Of a DNA stretch of 63,039 nucleotides, positions 60,501-63,039 are shown piece after piece. Below the pieces are notes generated by a model. It was given only the letters and a program-made list of their open reading frames with translations. It did no database searches and was not told where the DNA came from. A program made the translations under genes and the position numbers. Numbering within the stretch: the first letter of the stretch is position 1; every line of letters starts with the position of its first letter. This DNA comes from Planctomycetota bacterium (lineage in GTDB: Bacteria > Planctomycetota > UBA8742 > UBA2392), in NCBI GenBank assembly GCA_003576915.1, contig QEVF01000023.1:1-63039 (forward strand), given 5' to 3'.

Positions 60501-61461
60501 CCAGCTCGCCCTCCAGTTCCGCGACGCGGGCCTGGGCCTGGTCCGCCGCCGAAGTGTCCTGCCGCAGCTTGTCGGACTCGGCCTCCATGGCCGTGAGGCG
60601 GCCGTTGGCGGCGTCCAGCTCCCGCTCCAGACGCTCGCGGGCCGCGCGCTCCTGGTTGATGCTTTCCGCGCGCTCGGCCAGGGAAGCCTCGAGGTCTTCG
60701 ATGCGCTGCTGCAGTTCGGCCGATTCCGCCTTGGCCGCCTCCAGGTCCGCCCCCAGCTTCTCCGCAAATTGCTCGGCCTCCACGGAGTCCTTCTGGACGC
60801 CGCTGCGCAACTGCTCGAGTTCTGCCTCCGCTGCGGCCAGGGCGTCACGTGCAGCCACCAACTCGCCCGCCGTGTGGTCCAGGGCCGCCTCGTTCTCCTG
60901 GGCGGCCTGGGCCTGTTCCTCAAGCTGACGCTGGGCGTCTGCGTAGAGGTCCACCATCTGGGCGTTCTTCTGCTGCAGGTCGCGGATCTGAGTTTCGTAA
61001 TACTGCACGTTCTGGTCGGCGGTGGCCCGCCCCTGAACGTGGGCATCCAGCATGCCCTGCAATTCGTCCACGTAGGCCCGCAGGCGCTCGAGCTCCTCGC
61101 GCATGCCCTGTTCGCGGCCCTGCATCTGCTGCATGCGGAGCTGCATCTGGGTGTTTTCAGCCGTCAGGGTGGCCAACTCGTCGGCCGTCACGCCGTCGGT
61201 GACAAACTTGTCCACGATGCTGTGCACGATGCCCTTGATCACGTCCGGCGTGATCACTTTCACGCGGTCCGGCAGGTCGTGCTTGCTGCGAACCTGTGCG
61301 CTGCGCTCGAGGTTTTCGATGGCGCGGCCGACGTCATCCGTCGGGGCGGCGCCCTGCGGCGCCTGCGCGGGCCTGGGCTGAGGGCGGGCCCCGGACATGG
61401 AGGCCTGGCCGGAGGCGCCAGGCAGTTTGATCTTGCGGTCGGGCTCGGGTTTCTTGGCCAT
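57538..61461 (-). CDS. Very large coiled-coil protein
   Basis: This is a protein of 1,307 residues. After a Pro/Ala-rich N terminus (1-50) and a short globular part (VKVITPDVIKGIVHSIVDKF), residues 95 to about 1285 are almost pure heptad coiled coil rich in Glu, Arg, Ala and Leu. The C terminus is basic (KPKRGRRKSS). No Walker motifs, hinge or transmembrane segment was seen, so it is not an SMC ATPase. A filament or scaffold role is likely. A 63-residue segment is duplicated (see repeats). ATG 61461 is chosen over TTG 61485. Confidence 0.8.
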   Translation of the reverse strand: MAKKPEPDRKIKLPGASGQASMSGARPQPRPAQAPQGAAPTDDVGRAIENLERSAQVRSKHDLPDRVKVITPDVIKGIVHSIVDKFVTDGVTADELATLTAENTQMQLRMQQMQGREQGMREELERLRAYVDELQGMLDAHVQGRATADQNVQYYETQIRDLQQKNAQMVDLYADAQRQLEEQAQAAQENEAALDHTAGELVAARDALAAAEAELEQLRSGVQKDSVEAEQFAEKLGADLEAAKAESAELQQRIEDLEASLAERAESINQERAARERLERELDAANGRLTAMEAESDKLRQDTSAADQAQARVAELEGELAALRDKLVQNNESSSGNLRELQEKNRKLNDQVRDFAVKERKYEQIDAELEKLRVAEGKWLEERRNMAAQLSHETNLRREVEAKLKAIEKGEVLPGGKALEDRLAEERKKNEAELARLNEHVKKAEKEAALARQAAEKQAELHQEVTRRDERITQLEKQLAEAKAQAAVGGEHAKGEMSKADEKIKRLNDQVRELSVIARKYDNVAADLEALRVAEGKWLEEKRVLAGQVTHEADLRKKLEAKLQGLNLGDLVERARLDEAEKTVKALREEVETLKKKLLTEEEAALGARRSAGESVVNERSLQLVETENERLRREADDWRNRSEQLEAELAGKAADSKRVTLVQAELARTRADLEIARGEREAAYADLNIAREQLARERREQAARFAAITAQVSTLDQIKRERDEAQAARDAAQRELEAERSKSDQRASVTREGLEQWHAREKELEGRVSARDLQLTVAQQQITDLKAEVALLEEAGRDLSRAREEAARELERRNQELHKAQEALERARERARDAEHLRQESAAIQDSLRQDLALAREEAARHAAQLEAARRELERLTLELAQARAQGVDNAAIEKEVASRSLSVVEAENERLRARVEEITGKRDDLRAGLEQAMAEIKGLEEALAKAGHDERQARKELDEAREALEKLDQRAQSAERRMRELEQAQSEMAPAAATAAQVARELEESRTELRRVSTELESVQQQLGELQSEADEAETLLDQERKARHEHEVQLAETRARLEAEIQVRLERDRRITQLDAELAEERERRMNSAPAAAVESLAQAVENERKLADDRLAAERDKWETRHKADLEELQRQRDLTKEAEMEAAALQDRLDELEGKTQQAAQESLEAKRLSGQRRAQIERMQAEVERAREAAKASEQFWKQEMKQFEEMIRTHLEMAERKEEGADVKMVRVLEDLQVGVFDKYSKARKKLNRLEKAHEAAHVKIKTLEKVIEAHEKQGQLLQKLKQQESGIQTKPKRGRRKSS
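59767..59955 (-). repeat. Internal duplication in the coiled-coil protein, copy 2
   Basis: Encodes IKRLNDQVRELSVIARKY through LRVAEGKWLEEKRVLAGQ and KKLEAKLQGL. It closely resembles the segment at 60241-60429, 158 residues earlier. Confidence 0.7.
60241..60429 (-). repeat. Internal duplication in the coiled-coil protein, copy 1
   Basis: Encodes NRKLNDQVRDFAVKERKY through LRVAEGKWLEERRNMAAQ and REVEAKLKAI. The match to copy 2 includes LRVAEGKWLEE exactly. Confidence 0.7.
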
Positions 61462-61567
61462 GGCTGTGCTTTCGCTGGTAACCAAGCCCTTCTAACTCAT
61501 GGCGCGTCCTTGGCCAAGCTGCGAACGCCGGCAAAAGCGGGAGCTTGACGGCCCATGGGGCCGGCCA

Positions 61568-63016
61568 TCAGGCTTGAGGTATGCGGGCAAAATGCGTGGG
61601 GACGCGGGCCGCCAGCTCAAAACGCGTGAAGCGCCGGTTGAAGACCATATGCACGTCGCCGGTGGGGCCGTTGCGGTTCTTTGCCACAATCAGGTCCACG
61701 GGGTAGGAGTCCTGGGAGGGCTGAGGCCCTTCGCCCTCTGTGCCCTGAAGCGGGTAAAGCATGATGACCTGGTCGGCGTCCTGCTCAATGCTGCCGGACT
61801 CGCGCAAGTCGGCCAGCATGGGCTTCTTTTCCCGGGTGCTGCGCTGTTCCACACCGCGGTTGAGCTGGGCGGCGGCAATCACCGGCACATCTAGCTCGCG
61901 CGCCAGGGCCTTGAGCCCGCGCGAGATGTTGCCGATCTGCAGGTGGCGGTCGAGACGCTCATTGTCCTTCACGAGCTGGAGGTAGTCGACGATGATCAGC
62001 TCGATGTCCGCGCGCTCCTTCAGGCGCCTTGACTTGCTGCGGATTTCGCTCAGGTTCAGAGTGAAGCTGTCATCGATGTAAACCTGGGCTGTGGCCAACT
62101 GGTTCTTGGCCTCATTGAGGCGCGCCTCGTCGTCTCCACGAAAGACGCCGAGCTTGGCCGCGCGCAGATCCACCCCTGCCCGCGCACACAAAATGCGCTG
62201 AACGATCTCCGTGCCCGTCATTTCCAGGCTGAAAAGCAGCACGCCGCCCTTGCCGTCTTCACGGCGGTCCTGGGTGGTCAGGGCCACGTTCTCAGCAATG
62301 TTCAGTGCCAGGGACGTCTTGCCCTGGCCGGGACGGGCACCCACTACAATCAACTCGCCGCCCTTCCAGCCCGTGGTCATCTGGTCAAGGTCCGAGTAGC
62401 CGCTGGACAGGCCGGGCAGCCGGTCCGCGTTGTGGCTCATGCGCCACTCTTTCATCTGCTGTTGCTGGGCAATGACCTGGCTCAGCAATTCCATGAAGTT
62501 GTGGGTCTCGCCGTGGTAGCGCGCGGCGGCAAGTTCAAAGACCTTTCGCTCGAGGCGATCGATCACCTCGCCTGGGGTGCGGGTCTCCTCCAGAGCCATC
62601 GACCTTATTTCACCGGCGGTGTGCATGATCTCGCGCATGACGTAGCGGTCACGCACCATGGATGCATAACCCTCGGCCCCGTAGGCGCTGGGTACGGCGT
62701 GGGAGATCTCGCTCAGGTATGCCGTCAGGGTTTCGGCCCCGCCGCAGGCCTCCAGGCCGCCGCGGCGGCGGACTTCTTCCGTGACGTGCACCCAGTCAAT
62801 CTCGGCGCCGCGAGCCGAGAGATCAAGAATGGCGCGATAAATGTGCTGGTGGCTGGCCCGATAGAACATCTCGGGCGTCTTGACCACGAGGGAAACCTCG
62901 GCAAGGCAGGCGGGCTCAATGAAAACGGCGCCGAGAACCGCCTGCTCGGCCTCTATGTTATGGGGTACGATCTGGGTTTCAGCCACGGGCCGCTCCGCAT
63001 TGCTCCGCTCTCTCAC
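61568..63016 (-). CDS. dnaB: Replicative DNA helicase DnaB
   Basis: The 482-residue hexameric helicase unwinds DNA ahead of the replisome. It has the N-terminal domain (PHNIEAEQAVLGAVFIEPA), the linker region and the RecA-like C-terminal domain with Walker A GARPGQGKTSLALNIAE, LLFSLEMTGTEIVQRI, the Walker B region IELIIVDYLQLV, AAQLNRGVEQR and the terminal IVAKNRNGPTG. Length is normal and there is no intein. The start is a GTG, but the frame stays open to the window edge, so translation could begin a little further upstream. Confidence 0.95.
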   Translation of the reverse strand: MRERSNAERPVAETQIVPHNIEAEQAVLGAVFIEPACLAEVSLVVKTPEMFYRASHQHIYRAILDLSARGAEIDWVHVTEEVRRRGGLEACGGAETLTAYLSEISHAVPSAYGAEGYASMVRDRYVMREIMHTAGEIRSMALEETRTPGEVIDRLERKVFELAAARYHGETHNFMELLSQVIAQQQQMKEWRMSHNADRLPGLSSGYSDLDQMTTGWKGGELIVVGARPGQGKTSLALNIAENVALTTQDRREDGKGGVLLFSLEMTGTEIVQRILCARAGVDLRAAKLGVFRGDDEARLNEAKNQLATAQVYIDDSFTLNLSEIRSKSRRLKERADIELIIVDYLQLVKDNERLDRHLQIGNISRGLKALARELDVPVIAAAQLNRGVEQRSTREKKPMLADLRESGSIEQDADQVIMLYPLQGTEGEGPQPSQDSYPVDLIVAKNRNGPTGDVHMVFNRRFTRFELAARVPTHFARIPQA

Positions 63017-63039
63017 GGCTCCACTGGAGCCGTTCGACC

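Noticed and set aside
57628..61548. Plus-strand open frame of 1,306 codons opposite the coiled-coil gene
   Set aside because: It is an antisense shadow produced by GC-rich third positions. Its product is a low-complexity Leu/Gln/Arg sequence without domains, whereas the minus-strand frame gives a clean coiled coil.
1..63039. tRNA, rRNA, CRISPR arrays, transposons or phage genes
   Set aside because: Nothing resembling these was seen. The repeats found are isolated hairpins or protein-internal duplications.

Overview
The window is high-GC DNA from a Gram-negative, probably flagellated, facultatively anaerobic bacterium. Lipoproteins, a beta-barrel-like outer-membrane protein and an orphan FliS support this. 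It respires nitrate and degrades aromatic compounds through benzoyl-CoA. The lineage cannot be fixed from the sequence: alternative complex III (ACIII) occurs in several phyla, while RsmJ and the Thauera-like bcrCBAD order recall Proteobacteria. Coding density is very high. No tRNA, rRNA, CRISPR array, transposase or integrase was seen, and no stretch over 300 bases lacks a gene.

Region 1 (235-13380, all minus strand) is an anaerobic aromatic operon. In transcription order it holds had, oah, dch, bcrC, bcrB, bcrA, bcrD (ATP-dependent class I benzoyl-CoA reductase plus the three ring-cleavage enzymes), then a FabG-like SDR, a DUF2249-hemerythrin protein and a CoA-transferase, followed by a TPR lipoprotein, rsmJ and a WD40-like protein. 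Most junctions overlap by a few bases.

Region 2 (13459-33427, all minus strand) is one respiratory supercluster. In transcription order it holds a diheme cytochrome c, narG, a bacteriohemerythrin, narH, narJ, narI, two NarK-type transporters, actA-actB-actC-actD-actE-actF, a tryptophanase-like gene and an Rrf2 regulator. An 11-bp motif (TAATCGGATAT) lies both in the promoter of this cluster and just upstream of had, so respiration and benzoyl-CoA degradation may share a regulator.

Region 3 (33691-36715, plus strand) holds a NifU-C/hemerythrin fusion, an SseB-like protein, a second Rrf2 regulator with the same cysteine spacing, FliS and ThpR.

Region 4 (36775-45652, plus strand) holds three consecutive large double-AAA+ proteins of the Clp/HSP100 type, all sharing an unusual architecture. 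Their first ATPase site is degenerate, the second-ring aromatic pore loop is deleted, and an LGF tripeptide sits where ClpP-docking loops sit. The first two carry C-terminal regions that look like a class I peptide-chain release factor with the GGQ domain cut out. This is the best candidate for an undescribed system.

Region 5 (45643-63016) is a mixed neighbourhood: a pair of related secreted single-pass proteins, a polytopic histidine-rich membrane protein, a small HTH protein, a DUF2520 Rossmann protein, a response regulator, an acyl-CoA dehydrogenase, an exported protein of unknown function, a TPR protein, a GAF-GGDEF diguanylate cyclase, an outer-membrane-like protein, a lipoprotein, a 1,307-residue coiled-coil protein and DnaB helicase.
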